Shown piece after piece: positions 1 through 6,816 of a DNA stretch of 9,385 bases; the first letter of the stretch is position 1, and each line of letters starts with the position of its first letter. A program made the position numbers and the translations under genes. Origin of the DNA: Sphingomonas sp. (lineage in GTDB: Bacteria > Pseudomonadota > Alphaproteobacteria > Sphingomonadales > Sphingomonadaceae); NCBI GenBank assembly GCA_013822915.1, contig PNLG01000449.1, positions 1 through 9,385 on the forward strand, given 5' to 3'. The notes under the pieces were generated by a model. It was not told the origin of the DNA. It did not search any database and saw only the letters and a program-made list of their open reading frames with translations.

Positions 1-1143
1 TATGACCTGCTCGGCGGCAAGATGTCGCTGCCGCGTTCGCGTGGGCTTCGGGCGAGCGATGCCGATCTGCGCGCGCCGCTCAAAAGCGCGCGACACGGCT
101 TTGTTTATTCGGACGCATGGGTCGATGATTCGCGGCTGACCCTGCTCAACGCGCTCGATGCGGCCGCCAATGGCGCGCAGATTGCGACGCGGACCGCGCT
201 CCTCGCCGCCCGGCGTGCTGGGGAGGTGTGGCGCGCGACATTGTCGGACGGACGCGAAGTGACGGCGCGTGGGCTGGTGAATGCGGCGGGGCCATGGGTT
301 GCGGACACGCTTGGCCTGCTCGGCGTCAACGCGCAAAGCGGCGTGCGGCTGATCAAGGGCAGCCATATCGTGGTGCCGAAATTGTTCGACGGCGACCACG
401 CCTATATCCTGCAACAGCCCGATGGCCGGATCGTGTTCGCCATCCCCTATGAAGGGGAATTCACCGAAATCGGCACCACCGATGTGCCGGTGGAGCGCCC
501 CGAGGACGCGGTGATCGACGCGGATGAAATCGCGTATCTGTGCGCCGCGGTGAACCGGCATTTCACCGCGCAGATTGCGCCCGGCGATGTGCGGTCGACC
601 TGGTCTGGCGTGCGCCCGCTCTATGACGATGGCGCGAGCGAGGCAAAGGCTGTGACCCGCGATTATGTGCTGGAAGTTGACACCAACGGCCCGGTGCTGC
701 TCAGCGTGTTCGGCGGCAAGATCACGACCGCGCGCCATCTGGCGGAGGAAGCGGTTGGCAAGATCGCGGGACCCCTGGGGTTCAGCGCAAAGCCTGTGAC
801 GCGCAGCCGCGCCTTTCCCGGCGGCGACACGGGCGATTTCGCGGCGTTTCTCGCCGATGTGCGCGCCCGCTGGCCGTTTTTGGGCGACGCGCGCAGCGAA
901 CGAATGGCGAGCGGCTATGGCACGATGCTGCGCGAAATGCTGCGCAGCATTCCGGATGAGGGTGCGATGGGCACGGCGTTCGGCGCTGGGCTGACCGAGG
1001 TTGAGGCACGCTGGATGCACGACCGCGAATGGGCGCGAAGCCCGCAGGATGCGCTGACCCGGCGGAGCAAATTGGGGCTTCACCTGACCGCGGACGAACG
1101 CGCCGCCTTTGAAAGCTGGTGGGCAAGCGCCTATCCTGCCTGA
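1..1143 (+). CDS. glpD: Glycerol-3-phosphate dehydrogenase GlpD, C-terminal part (5' truncated by window)
   Basis: FAD-dependent, membrane-associated enzyme that oxidises sn-glycerol-3-phosphate to dihydroxyacetone phosphate and passes electrons to quinone. The frame is open from base 1 (YDLLGGK precedes the first ATG at 22), so that ATG is internal and roughly 120 N-terminal residues, including the FAD-binding GxGxxG motif, lie outside the window. The 380 visible residues carry family hallmarks in order: SLPRSRGL, the VNAAGPW segment, RLIKGSHIVVP, a DGRIVFAIPYEGEFTEIGTTD-like stretch, WSGVRPLYDDG, the FAD-contacting FGGKITT, and the C-terminal RRSKLGL typical of the GlpD cap domain. The stop TGA (1141-1143) is followed without a gap by the trhO start, so the two are almost certainly co-transcribed. 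No frameshift is seen. The family assignment is firm; regulation cannot be judged because the promoter is outside. Confidence 0.95.
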   Translation, partial: YDLLGGKMSLPRSRGLRASDADLRAPLKSARHGFVYSDAWVDDSRLTLLNALDAAANGAQIATRTALLAARRAGEVWRATLSDGREVTARGLVNAAGPWVADTLGLLGVNAQSGVRLIKGSHIVVPKLFDGDHAYILQQPDGRIVFAIPYEGEFTEIGTTDVPVERPEDAVIDADEIAYLCAAVNRHFTAQIAPGDVRSTWSGVRPLYDDGASEAKAVTRDYVLEVDTNGPVLLSVFGGKITTARHLAEEAVGKIAGPLGFSAKPVTRSRAFPGGDTGDFAAFLADVRARWPFLGDARSERMASGYGTMLREMLRSIPDEGAMGTAFGAGLTEVEARWMHDREWARSPQDALTRRSKLGLHLTADERAAFESWWASAYPA

Positions 1144-2079
1144 ATGACCTATCACGTTGCCGCGCTGTACCGTTTTGCCCGTTTTGCCGATCCGGCCGCT
1201 TTGCGCGCCCCGATCGACGCACTGTGCCGCGCGCGAGGGATTAAGGGGACACTCTTGCTCGCGACTGAGGGGTTGAACGGCACGCTTGCCGGACCGGCCG
1301 AGGGGATTGTCGCGCTGATCACGCATCTGCGCGCGCTGCCCGGCTGTGCCGAGCTCGATGTGAAATACGCATCCGCCGCCGCCATGCCGTTTCACCGGCT
1401 GAAAATCCGCGTCAAGCGCGAGATTGTGACGATGGGCGTCGCCGTCGACCCGCTCGAAGGCGTTGGCACTTATGTCGATCCGGCGCAGTGGAATGCGCTC
1501 ATCGACGATCCCGATACGGTCGTAATCGACACCCGCAATGATTATGAAGTCCGCATCGGCTCGTTCGCCCGCGCCGTCGACCCCGCGACTCGCGCGTTCA
1601 GCGACTTCCCCGGCTGGGCGGTCGCCAACCGGGATGCGCTGGCTGGCAAGAAGGTCGCGATGTTCTGCACCGGCGGCATTCGTTGCGAAAAGGCGACTGC
1701 TTTCCTGAAGGGAGAGGGAGTCGAGCAGGTTTTCCACCTGAAGGGCGGCATTTTGAGCTATCTGGAGCACATCCCCGCCGCTGAAAGCCGCTGGCATGGC
1801 GAGTGTTTCGTGTTCGACGAGCGGGTCGCGGTTGGCCACGGCCTTGCCCCCGGCACGCACAGCCTGTGCCGCGCATGCCGCATGCCGGTCAGCGACGCCG
1901 ACCGCGCCTCGCCATTTTATGAGGAGGGGGTGGCCTGTCCCGCGTGCCACGCCGCGCGCACCCCCGAACAGCGCGCCAGCTATGCCGAACGCCACCGCCA
2001 GGCCAAGCTTGCCGCCGCCCGCGGGGAACCGCATGTGGGGGCAATCTTTGCCCCACCGGCCCGCCCCAGCGGCGCGTGA
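1144..2079 (+). CDS. trhO: tRNA uridine(34) hydroxylase TrhO (YceA/UPF0176 family, rhodanese domain)
   Basis: Predicted cytosolic enzyme that hydroxylates uridine 34 of certain tRNAs to 5-hydroxyuridine in an oxygen-dependent way, the first step to cmo5U/mcmo5U wobble modifications (function known from E. coli YceA). The 311 residues show an N-terminal ferredoxin-like UPF0176 domain (about 1-95, with KGTLLLATEGLNGTLAG at 34-50), a rhodanese domain (about 110-215) with VIDTRNDYE and the active-site loop CTGGIRC (Cys175, Cys181), then FHLKGGILSYLE. A C-terminal segment has two CxxC pairs (Cys242/245 and Cys265/268), suggesting a small metal-binding knuckle; this tail is common in the family. 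The ATG directly abuts the glpD TGA, and the stop overlaps the GTG of the next gene, so translation is probably coupled. I see no strong Shine-Dalgarno sequence. It is slightly shorter than the E. coli protein (about 350 aa). Confidence 0.93.
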   Translation: MTYHVAALYRFARFADPAALRAPIDALCRARGIKGTLLLATEGLNGTLAGPAEGIVALITHLRALPGCAELDVKYASAAAMPFHRLKIRVKREIVTMGVAVDPLEGVGTYVDPAQWNALIDDPDTVVIDTRNDYEVRIGSFARAVDPATRAFSDFPGWAVANRDALAGKKVAMFCTGGIRCEKATAFLKGEGVEQVFHLKGGILSYLEHIPAAESRWHGECFVFDERVAVGHGLAPGTHSLCRACRMPVSDADRASPFYEEGVACPACHAARTPEQRASYAERHRQAKLAAARGEPHVGAIFAPPARPSGA

Positions 2080-2624
2080 GCCAACACGTCAACCGCCGCG
2101 TCGTCATCTCCGGCTGTTCGGGCGGGGGCAAATCGACCTTGCTGGAGGTGCTGGCCGAACGCGGTTTTGCGACGATGGCCGAGCCGGGGCGGCGGGTGGT
2201 GCGCGACGAAATGGCGCAGGGGGGCACGGCCCTCCCCTGGGTCGACATGGCCGCCTTTGCCATCCGCGCGCTGGCACTGGCGCAGGCCGATCATGCGGCG
2301 GCGGCGGTGGCGCCCGATTGGGTGTTCTTCGACCGCGGGATCGTTGACGCCGCCGTCGCGCTGGCAGCGAGCGCGGATGCAGCGGTGCTGGCCCCGCTTG
2401 TCGCGGCTCGCCCCTATCACCCAGTGATGTTTCTGGCCCCGCCATGGCCCGAAATCTATGTGCGCGACGCCGAGCGTCCGAAGGATTTTGCCACCGCCGT
2501 GGCCGAGCATGAGCGGCTCGCCCGTGCCTATCCCACGCTTGGTTATCGTGTCGTCACGCTGCCGCGCGCGTCGCCCGAACAGCGCGCCGATTTCGTGCTC
2601 GCCACCCTCGCTGCGCGCCGTTAA
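2076..2624 (+). CDS. AAA_28-type P-loop ATPase/kinase
   Basis: Small cytosolic P-loop NTPase of 182 residues. The Walker A motif GCSGGGKST lies at residues 13-21, a Walker B-like hydrophobic strand ends in FFDRG (84-88, Asp86), and a lid-like arginine-rich segment RDAERPKDF follows. It ends with a YPTLGYRVVTLPR strand, the pattern of the AAA_28 family (relatives of the kinase domain of NadR). Substrate and function are unknown: it could phosphorylate a small metabolite or nucleotide, but nothing here fixes which. The start is taken as GTG 2076, which gives a GTGA overlap with the trhO stop (TGA 2077-2079) and places Walker A at the usual distance from the N-terminus; the open frame runs further upstream but inside trhO. 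The stop TAA shares TTAA with the stop of the convergent gene. The fold call is secure; the biochemical role is open. Confidence 0.85.
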   Translation: MSQHVNRRVVISGCSGGGKSTLLEVLAERGFATMAEPGRRVVRDEMAQGGTALPWVDMAAFAIRALALAQADHAAAAVAPDWVFFDRGIVDAAVALAASADAAVLAPLVAARPYHPVMFLAPPWPEIYVRDAERPKDFATAVAEHERLARAYPTLGYRVVTLPRASPEQRADFVLATLAARR

Positions 2625-3577
2625 CGCGCCGCCAGTCTGAGCGCGACGCCCGGCACATCAGCACACCGCTCCATCACCCCGTCGATCATCGCGACCAGCC
2701 GGTCCCGCGCCTCAGCAATCCCCGTGGCCGTCGTGCCGCGATCGCGGGTCTCGACATTCAGATAAGTCAGGCCGTGCTGCACCGCATAGTTGGAGAGCGA
2801 TCCGTCGCTGCGCGCAACTCGTTCAAACACGACATTAAATCCGCTGGCGACGAGCGCCGGGCCGCACCGCGCGGTCGTCGGTTGCTGTGTCGCGAGAAAG
2901 GGAACGAGCGCGACGCTATCCTCATCATCAAACGGCCAGCGGGGCGTAGGCGGCACGACCGGGTGCCAGCGCGCCGAACACAGCCGGACCGAAATATTGC
3001 CAGCCCCCGCCCCGCGCACGCCGCCGCATCCGGTCAGGCCGGGGTCAAAGCCAGGTTCGTTGGTGTGGAGCGCGACGATCATCCGCTGCTGCCCGGCCAG
3101 ATCGGCGAGCACCGCGCCGACATAGCCGGGGTTGCGATCATCGAAATGGCGGTTGGGGTCGATCGGGCGGCCGCCGGTGAACCAATTGAACCGCGCGCTG
3201 TCATCATCATCGCGCGCGCCGCTATCGACGACAATCGCCACCCCGCCATAGCTGCGCAAAGCGACCAGCATCGCGGCAAAGGTCGCATTTTCATTGTCAT
3301 GCGTGACCACCCATAGCGGGCCCACCGGTCGCGCAGGATTGACGATGCGGAACAAGCGCCAGCTCACCCGCCCCTCCTCAATCGCAAGGCGGGTGACGCT
3401 CAAGCCCTGCCAGATTGCGGGATCGCGGTGGCGGGCAAAATCATCATCGGCGATGGTCAGCGGGTCGATGCGCTCCACCGCAGGGCCTTGCGCAGCTAGC
3501 GCGTGAGTCAGTCCCAGCGCAATGCCCGGCACCGCCAGCCATTTCGCCCATCGCCTCAGATCGCGCTCGCGCCACAC
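2621..3577 (-). CDS. Exported hypothetical protein, probable divergent M14-like zinc peptidase/amidohydrolase
   Basis: I do not recognise this gene by name. From the GTG at 3577 it encodes 318 residues. The N-terminus looks like a Sec signal peptide: a basic stretch (RERDLRRWAK), a hydrophobic core (WLAVPGIALGLTHA) and a likely cleavage after ALA near residue 28. The mature part has features in the order of M14 carboxypeptidases: HxxE (THDNEN, His93 and Glu96), DxNRxF (DPNRHF, Asp140 to Phe145), a third His in VALHTNEP (His171) and a late Glu in YLNVETRD (Glu276) matching the catalytic Glu. I infer a zinc hydrolase in the periplasm, perhaps acting on peptidoglycan peptides, but the substrate is not shown. 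Four cysteines (184, 200, 238, 305) could form two disulfides. It lies downstream of proS on the same strand. The start is uncertain: TTG 3613 is an in-frame alternative, and neither has a good ribosome-binding site. Confidence 0.7.
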   Translation of the reverse strand: MWRERDLRRWAKWLAVPGIALGLTHALAAQGPAVERIDPLTIADDDFARHRDPAIWQGLSVTRLAIEEGRVSWRLFRIVNPARPVGPLWVVTHDNENATFAAMLVALRSYGGVAIVVDSGARDDDDSARFNWFTGGRPIDPNRHFDDRNPGYVGAVLADLAGQQRMIVALHTNEPGFDPGLTGCGGVRGAGAGNISVRLCSARWHPVVPPTPRWPFDDEDSVALVPFLATQQPTTARCGPALVASGFNVVFERVARSDGSLSNYAVQHGLTYLNVETRDRGTTATGIAEARDRLVAMIDGVMERCADVPGVALRLAAR

Positions 3578-3589
3578 GCGGGTCAGGAT

Positions 3590-3606
3590 GGCGCCAATCC
3601 GGCGCC
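3590..3606 (-). repeat. GC-rich hairpin between proS and the M14-like gene
   Basis: Perfect 6-bp inverted repeat GGCGCC with a 5-base loop. It ends 12 bases upstream of the GTG at 3577, reading on the minus strand. There is no T-tract after it, so it is not a standard intrinsic terminator. It could stall transcription or shape translation of the downstream gene. The structure is seen directly; any role is inference, and such palindromes arise easily in GC-rich DNA. Confidence 0.4.
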
Positions 3607-3609
3607 GCC

Positions 3610-3625
3610 GCAATCGGGCGATTGC
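3610..3625. repeat. 16-base dyad GCAATCG-GG-CGATTGC
   Basis: Perfect 7-bp inverted repeat with a 2-base centre, located 36 bases inside the gap after the proS stop. It covers the alternative TTG start (3611-3613 on the minus strand) of the M14-like gene. With so short a centre it looks more like a protein-binding dyad than an RNA hairpin, although the inner pair could open to form a loop. No regulator is known for it. The symmetry is certain; the function is not. Confidence 0.4.
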
Positions 3626-3671
3626 CGCACCCTGCCCCCGCTTCGTCCCCTGACGAGACGGCCGCGCGGGA

Positions 3672-5207
3672 TCAGTAAGCGCGACCGACCAGCACCCGCT
3701 CCACCGCGGGCGCACCGGTGAAGATACACGCTCCATCGGCGGGTGCCGCATCCAGCGGGACGTTGCGCAGCGTCAGCTTGAGCGCTTTCAGCCGTTCGAC
3801 CACCGCGTCAAGCGCGGCACCGCTCGGCTTTGCCCACTGGATTTCAAGCCAGCCGGGTTTGCTCTCACTCTCCGCGAAATAGCCTTCGAGCACGGCAAAA
3901 TCGGCCACGTCGCGGCGGATATTCGCGTCCAGCCGCGCGCGGGCGTCGCGGTGGAGCGATGCCTGCACGTCGCTCAGCAAAGCGGCGGCACCGCCCACAA
4001 AATCACCGCGCGCCATGATCGCGGAATCGAGCTTGCCATCGTCGCGGTAGAGCCGGTCGCGGCGCACCACACTGACATTGCCGCCCGCGACGTCGCGCCC
4101 GCCGACTTCCACGATAACGGGCGCGCCCTTTTTCACCCAGCCCCAGCGCTTGGTCGCGGCTTTCACCGGCTTGGCGTCGAGCAGCGCGCGCACCGGCTCG
4201 CCAAAGGCCGACAGCGCGGCCAGCTCGGCCTGAAGCGTGCGGCAATAGTCCATCACCGCCGCATCCTCGGGCGCGTCGCGCAGCATCGGCACGATCACGA
4301 TCTGCCACGGCGCGACGCGCGGCGGCACGCGCAAGCCATCATCATCACCATGGACCATGATGAGCCCGCCGATCATCCGCGTCGACATGCCCCAGCTTGT
4401 CGTTTGCGCGAGTTCCAGCCCGCCCTCGGCATTTTGGAAGCGGATATTCTGCGCGGCCGAAAAATTGGTGCCGAGAAAATGCGATGTGCCCGCTTGCAGC
4501 GCTTTGCCGTCCTGCATCATCGCTTCGATGGAATAAGTGGCGACGGCACCCGGAAACCGCTCATTTTCGGGCTTCTCCCCCGCCACCACCGGGAGCGCGA
4601 CCACGTCCTCGGCAAAGCTGCGATACACTTCGAGCATTTTGAGCGTTTCGGCGCGCGCCTCCGCCTCGCTCGCATGCGCGGTATGCCCCTCTTGCCACAG
4701 GAATTCGGTGGTGCGCAGGAACATGCGCGTGCGCATTTCCCACCGCACGACATTGGCCCATTGGTTGATGAGGACCGGCAGATCGCGCCAGCTTTGCACC
4801 CAGCGGGCAAAGGCGGTGCCGATCACCGTTTCCGATGTCGGCCGCACCACCAGCGGTTCCTCCAGCTTTGCCGACGGATCGGGCACTAGCCCGCCCTTGC
4901 CATCCGCGATCAGCCGGTGGTGCGTGACGACCGCCATTTCTTTAGCAAAGCCATCGACATGTTCGGCTTCCTTTTCGAAATAGGACAGCGGGATGAATAG
5001 CGGGAAATAGCAGTTTTCATGCCCTGTCGCCTTGATCCGGTCATCGAGCAGGCGCTGGATCCGCTCCCAAATGCCATAGCCCCAGGGCCGGATGACCATG
5101 CACCCGCGCACCCCCGATTCCTCGGCCAGATCAGCCTCGGTGATGACGGATTGATACCATTGCGCAAAATCGGCGTCGCGCGTGACGGACAGGGCATGCT
5201 TGATCAT
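3672..5207 (-). CDS. proS: Prolyl-tRNA synthetase, archaeal/eukaryote-like type
   Basis: Cytosolic class II aminoacyl-tRNA synthetase that joins proline to tRNA(Pro) using ATP. At 511 residues with no insertion domain between motifs 2 and 3, and with a C-terminal extension, it follows the archaeal/eukaryote-like (type 3) layout rather than the E. coli type. Visible landmarks: RPWGYGIWERI (40-50), RPTSET (122-127), motif 2 RWEMRTRMFLRTTEFLWQEG (155-174), GTSH (240-243), motif 3 with STR (275-277) and HGDDDG (286-291), then the anticodon-binding domain beginning near PPRVAPWQIVIVPM. The C-terminal domain ends in the conserved GRAY, but cysteines that bind zinc in many relatives seem replaced: WAK where WCG is usual, and CIFTG where CxxCG is usual. 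The ATG at 5207 fits the family N-terminus; an ATG five bases upstream is out of frame. No clear Shine-Dalgarno sequence precedes it. Function is very likely intact. Confidence 0.96.
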   Translation of the reverse strand: MIKHALSVTRDADFAQWYQSVITEADLAEESGVRGCMVIRPWGYGIWERIQRLLDDRIKATGHENCYFPLFIPLSYFEKEAEHVDGFAKEMAVVTHHRLIADGKGGLVPDPSAKLEEPLVVRPTSETVIGTAFARWVQSWRDLPVLINQWANVVRWEMRTRMFLRTTEFLWQEGHTAHASEAEARAETLKMLEVYRSFAEDVVALPVVAGEKPENERFPGAVATYSIEAMMQDGKALQAGTSHFLGTNFSAAQNIRFQNAEGGLELAQTTSWGMSTRMIGGLIMVHGDDDGLRVPPRVAPWQIVIVPMLRDAPEDAAVMDYCRTLQAELAALSAFGEPVRALLDAKPVKAATKRWGWVKKGAPVIVEVGGRDVAGGNVSVVRRDRLYRDDGKLDSAIMARGDFVGGAAALLSDVQASLHRDARARLDANIRRDVADFAVLEGYFAESESKPGWLEIQWAKPSGAALDAVVERLKALKLTLRNVPLDAAPADGACIFTGAPAVERVLVGRAY

Positions 5208-5286
5208 GGCATGGTCGATTAGCGGGACTTTGCGCCCGCGTCACCCCGGGCTTGTTCACGACCGCAACATCCCGCATGGCCATCAT
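5208..5286. other. Intergenic region between divergent proS and the DMT transporter gene
   Basis: A 79-base gap that must hold the 5' ends of both divergent transcripts unless they start within the neighbouring genes. It has a 5-bp inverted repeat GCGGG/CCCGC (5222-5226 and 5235-5239, 8-base loop), close to the proS start, and a CCCGGG palindrome (5245-5250). I could not find a convincing -35/-10 pair on either strand. No strong ribosome-binding site precedes either start codon. Confidence 0.35.
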
Positions 5287-6186
5287 ATGGACAAACCTGC
5301 TCCCGACCGCGTGATGCTGGCGATTGTGCTGCGGCTCACGGCGGTGCTTGCCTTTGGGGTCATGGGCGTGTTGATCAAGCTGGCTGAGGCGGGCGGCGCG
5401 CATCTGGCGGAGACGATGTTCTTCCGTCAGCTTTTTGCCCTGGTGCCAGTGACTCTGTGGATCAGCGCGGGACCTGGCCTGCCGAGCATTCGCACCAGCC
5501 GGATCGGTGCCCATATGCTGCGCGCAGGCTTGGGGCTGGTGTCGATGTCGTTCGTCTTTGGGACCATTTTGCTGCTGCCCTTGGCCGAATCCACAACGTT
5601 GCAGTTCACGCTCCCGATCTGGGCGACCATTTTGGGGGCAGTCTTGCTGCGCGAACCCGTCGGCTGGCACCGCTGGGGGGCGGTGATCCTGGGATTTGTC
5701 GGCGTGCTGATCATCACCCAGCCGGGTGCAGGCATGGCCGGTTGGGGCATCGCCACTGGCCTGATGGGGGCGCTGCTCTCCGCTGGCATCTCGATCCTGC
5801 TGCGCCAGATCGGCAAGACGGAAGGGGCAGCGACCACGGTGTTCTGGTTTTCTGTGCTGTCGGTGCCGCCAACGGCGATCGCCTTTGCCCTGACCGCGAA
5901 CCCCCACCCCGCCCAGACATGGGTGCTGCTGGCGCTGGTGGGCATTTGTGGCGGCATCGCGCAGATGCTGATGACCGCCTCGCTAAAGCTTGGTCCAGTA
6001 TCGCTGGTGGTGCCGATGGATTACACCGGGTTGGTGTGGGCGACGCTGTTTGGCTGGGTGCTGTTTGACGTGTTGCCGGGCTGGTCGACCTGGCTCGGCG
6101 CGCCCTTCGTCATTGGGTCGGGGCTCTACATCGTGTGGCGCGAGCATGTTCGCCGACGCGGGGAGACGACGCAAGCCATCGCCTGA
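5287..6186 (+). CDS. DMT superfamily transporter, EamA domains
   Basis: Inner-membrane protein of 299 residues with two EamA repeats (about residues 12-137 and 150-285) and hydrophobicity consistent with ten membrane segments. Repeat 1 includes the typical FFRQ (45-48) after the first loop and ends in LLREPVGWHRWGAV; repeat 2 ends in DVLPGWSTWLGAPFVIGSGL. A short basic tail (REHVRRRGE) is probably cytosolic. Members export metabolites such as amino acids, nucleosides or other small compounds; the substrate cannot be read from sequence. The start is ATG 5287, because earlier in-frame starts (5182, 5206) would overlap proS and add a non-conserved hydrophilic leader. It is divergent from proS and convergent, 3 bases apart, with the DUF938 gene. 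It seems to be a single-gene unit. Confidence 0.9.
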   Translation: MDKPAPDRVMLAIVLRLTAVLAFGVMGVLIKLAEAGGAHLAETMFFRQLFALVPVTLWISAGPGLPSIRTSRIGAHMLRAGLGLVSMSFVFGTILLLPLAESTTLQFTLPIWATILGAVLLREPVGWHRWGAVILGFVGVLIITQPGAGMAGWGIATGLMGALLSAGISILLRQIGKTEGAATTVFWFSVLSVPPTAIAFALTANPHPAQTWVLLALVGICGGIAQMLMTASLKLGPVSLVVPMDYTGLVWATLFGWVLFDVLPGWSTWLGAPFVIGSGLYIVWREHVRRRGETTQAIA

Positions 6187-6196
6187 ACCTCAGGCG
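6180..6196. terminator. Possible bidirectional hairpin at convergent gene ends
   Basis: Perfect 7-bp inverted repeat CGCCTGA-ACC-TCAGGCG with a 3-base loop. Both stop codons (TGA of the transporter gene at 6184-6186 and the complement of TGA at 6190-6192) lie inside the stem, so each transcript would fold the same hairpin at its 3' end. There is no T-tract on either side, so it is not a classic intrinsic terminator. It might stabilise 3' ends or help termination in both directions. The symmetry is certain; the role is a guess. Confidence 0.4.
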
Positions 6197-6816
6197 CGGC
6201 GATACACTAGCAACAAGTTATTGGCGGGCATTTCAACGATCTGCGCCAGCGCAAACCCTGCCGCCGCCGCTGTCACATCCCCCACCGCGCGCAGGCCCCA
6301 GCGCGGATCGCGGCTTTTGAGCGACACATCAAACGCTTCATTGCTTTCCGCGGTTGGCACGCCCGCGCGGCGATAGGGGCCATACAGGATCAGCGGCGCG
6401 CCAGCCGCCAACAGCCGCCGCGCCCCCGCGATCAGTCCCAGCGTCGCTTCCCACGGCGCGATATGGACCATGTTGATGCACAACACCGCATCGGCCGCCG
6501 CCACTGGCCAGCGATCCGCGGCTGCATCGATCATCAGTGGCGACCGCACGTTGGGAAGCCCCGCGCTCCACGCCGCAATCGACGCAAGCGCGGCGGCATC
6601 GGGATCGCTCGGCTGCCACTCGATCGCCTGAAATTCCTCGGCGAAATAGGCGGCATGCTCACCGCTGCCGCTCGCGATTTCGAGCACCAGACCCGCCGGC
6701 GGCAAGATACCGCGCAACACCTCTGCAATGGCGCCGCGATTGCGGAGCGTGGCGGGTGCGTGCTTTTTTACATCGCCGGTGTCTTCGGCAACAATCCACG
6801 GTGTCGGGTCGGCCAT
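6190..6816 (-). CDS. DUF938 family class I SAM-dependent methyltransferase
   Basis: Predicted cytosolic methyltransferase of 208 residues with a Rossmann fold. The DUF938 signature is clear: KKHAPATLRNRGAIAEVL (17-34), motif I VLEIASGSGEHAAYFA (44-59, SAM-binding glycines), WQPSDPD, the CINMVHIAPWEAT segment (motif IV position) and LILYGPYRR. The methyl acceptor is unknown for this family. The start is ATG 6816, since the residues before it (from an earlier ATG at 6894) would overlap the opposite gene's start and are not family-like. A weak GAGA precedes it. It diverges from the ICMT-like gene, so two different methyltransferase-type genes share one control region. Confidence 0.9.
   Translation of the reverse strand: MADPTPWIVAEDTGDVKKHAPATLRNRGAIAEVLRGILPPAGLVLEIASGSGEHAAYFAEEFQAIEWQPSDPDAAALASIAAWSAGLPNVRSPLMIDAAADRWPVAAADAVLCINMVHIAPWEATLGLIAGARRLLAAGAPLILYGPYRRAGVPTAESNEAFDVSLKSRDPRWGLRAVGDVTAAAAGFALAQIVEMPANNLLLVYRRA

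Noticed and set aside
22..24. ATG as a start of a complete short GlpD
   Set aside because: The frame is open and GlpD-like upstream to base 1, and the FAD-binding N-terminus would be missing. It is an internal methionine.
1889..2510. Minus-strand open frames opposite trhO and the ATPase gene
   Set aside because: They are antisense to two well-supported genes and show no recognisable motif or ribosome-binding site.
3198..3214. Short ATC/TCATCATC runs
   Set aside because: They encode a run of aspartates in the M14-like protein and are too short to be a meaningful repeat array.
3578..3751. N-terminal extension of the M14-like protein up to an ATG at 3751
   Set aside because: It would overlap the end of proS by 80 bases, and its composition is Arg/Pro/Ser-rich and unlike a protein N-terminus. 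The signal peptide just after 3577 fits a later start.
3951..4889. A 312-codon open frame on the + strand
   Set aside because: It lies wholly antisense to proS, which has every class II motif. The translation is rich in His, Arg and Ala with no domain pattern, as expected from the shadow frame of a GC-rich gene.
5182..5286. Longer DMT transporter beginning at ATG 5182 or 5206
   Set aside because: Both overlap the proS start, and the added residues are hydrophilic, His-rich and not like EamA proteins.
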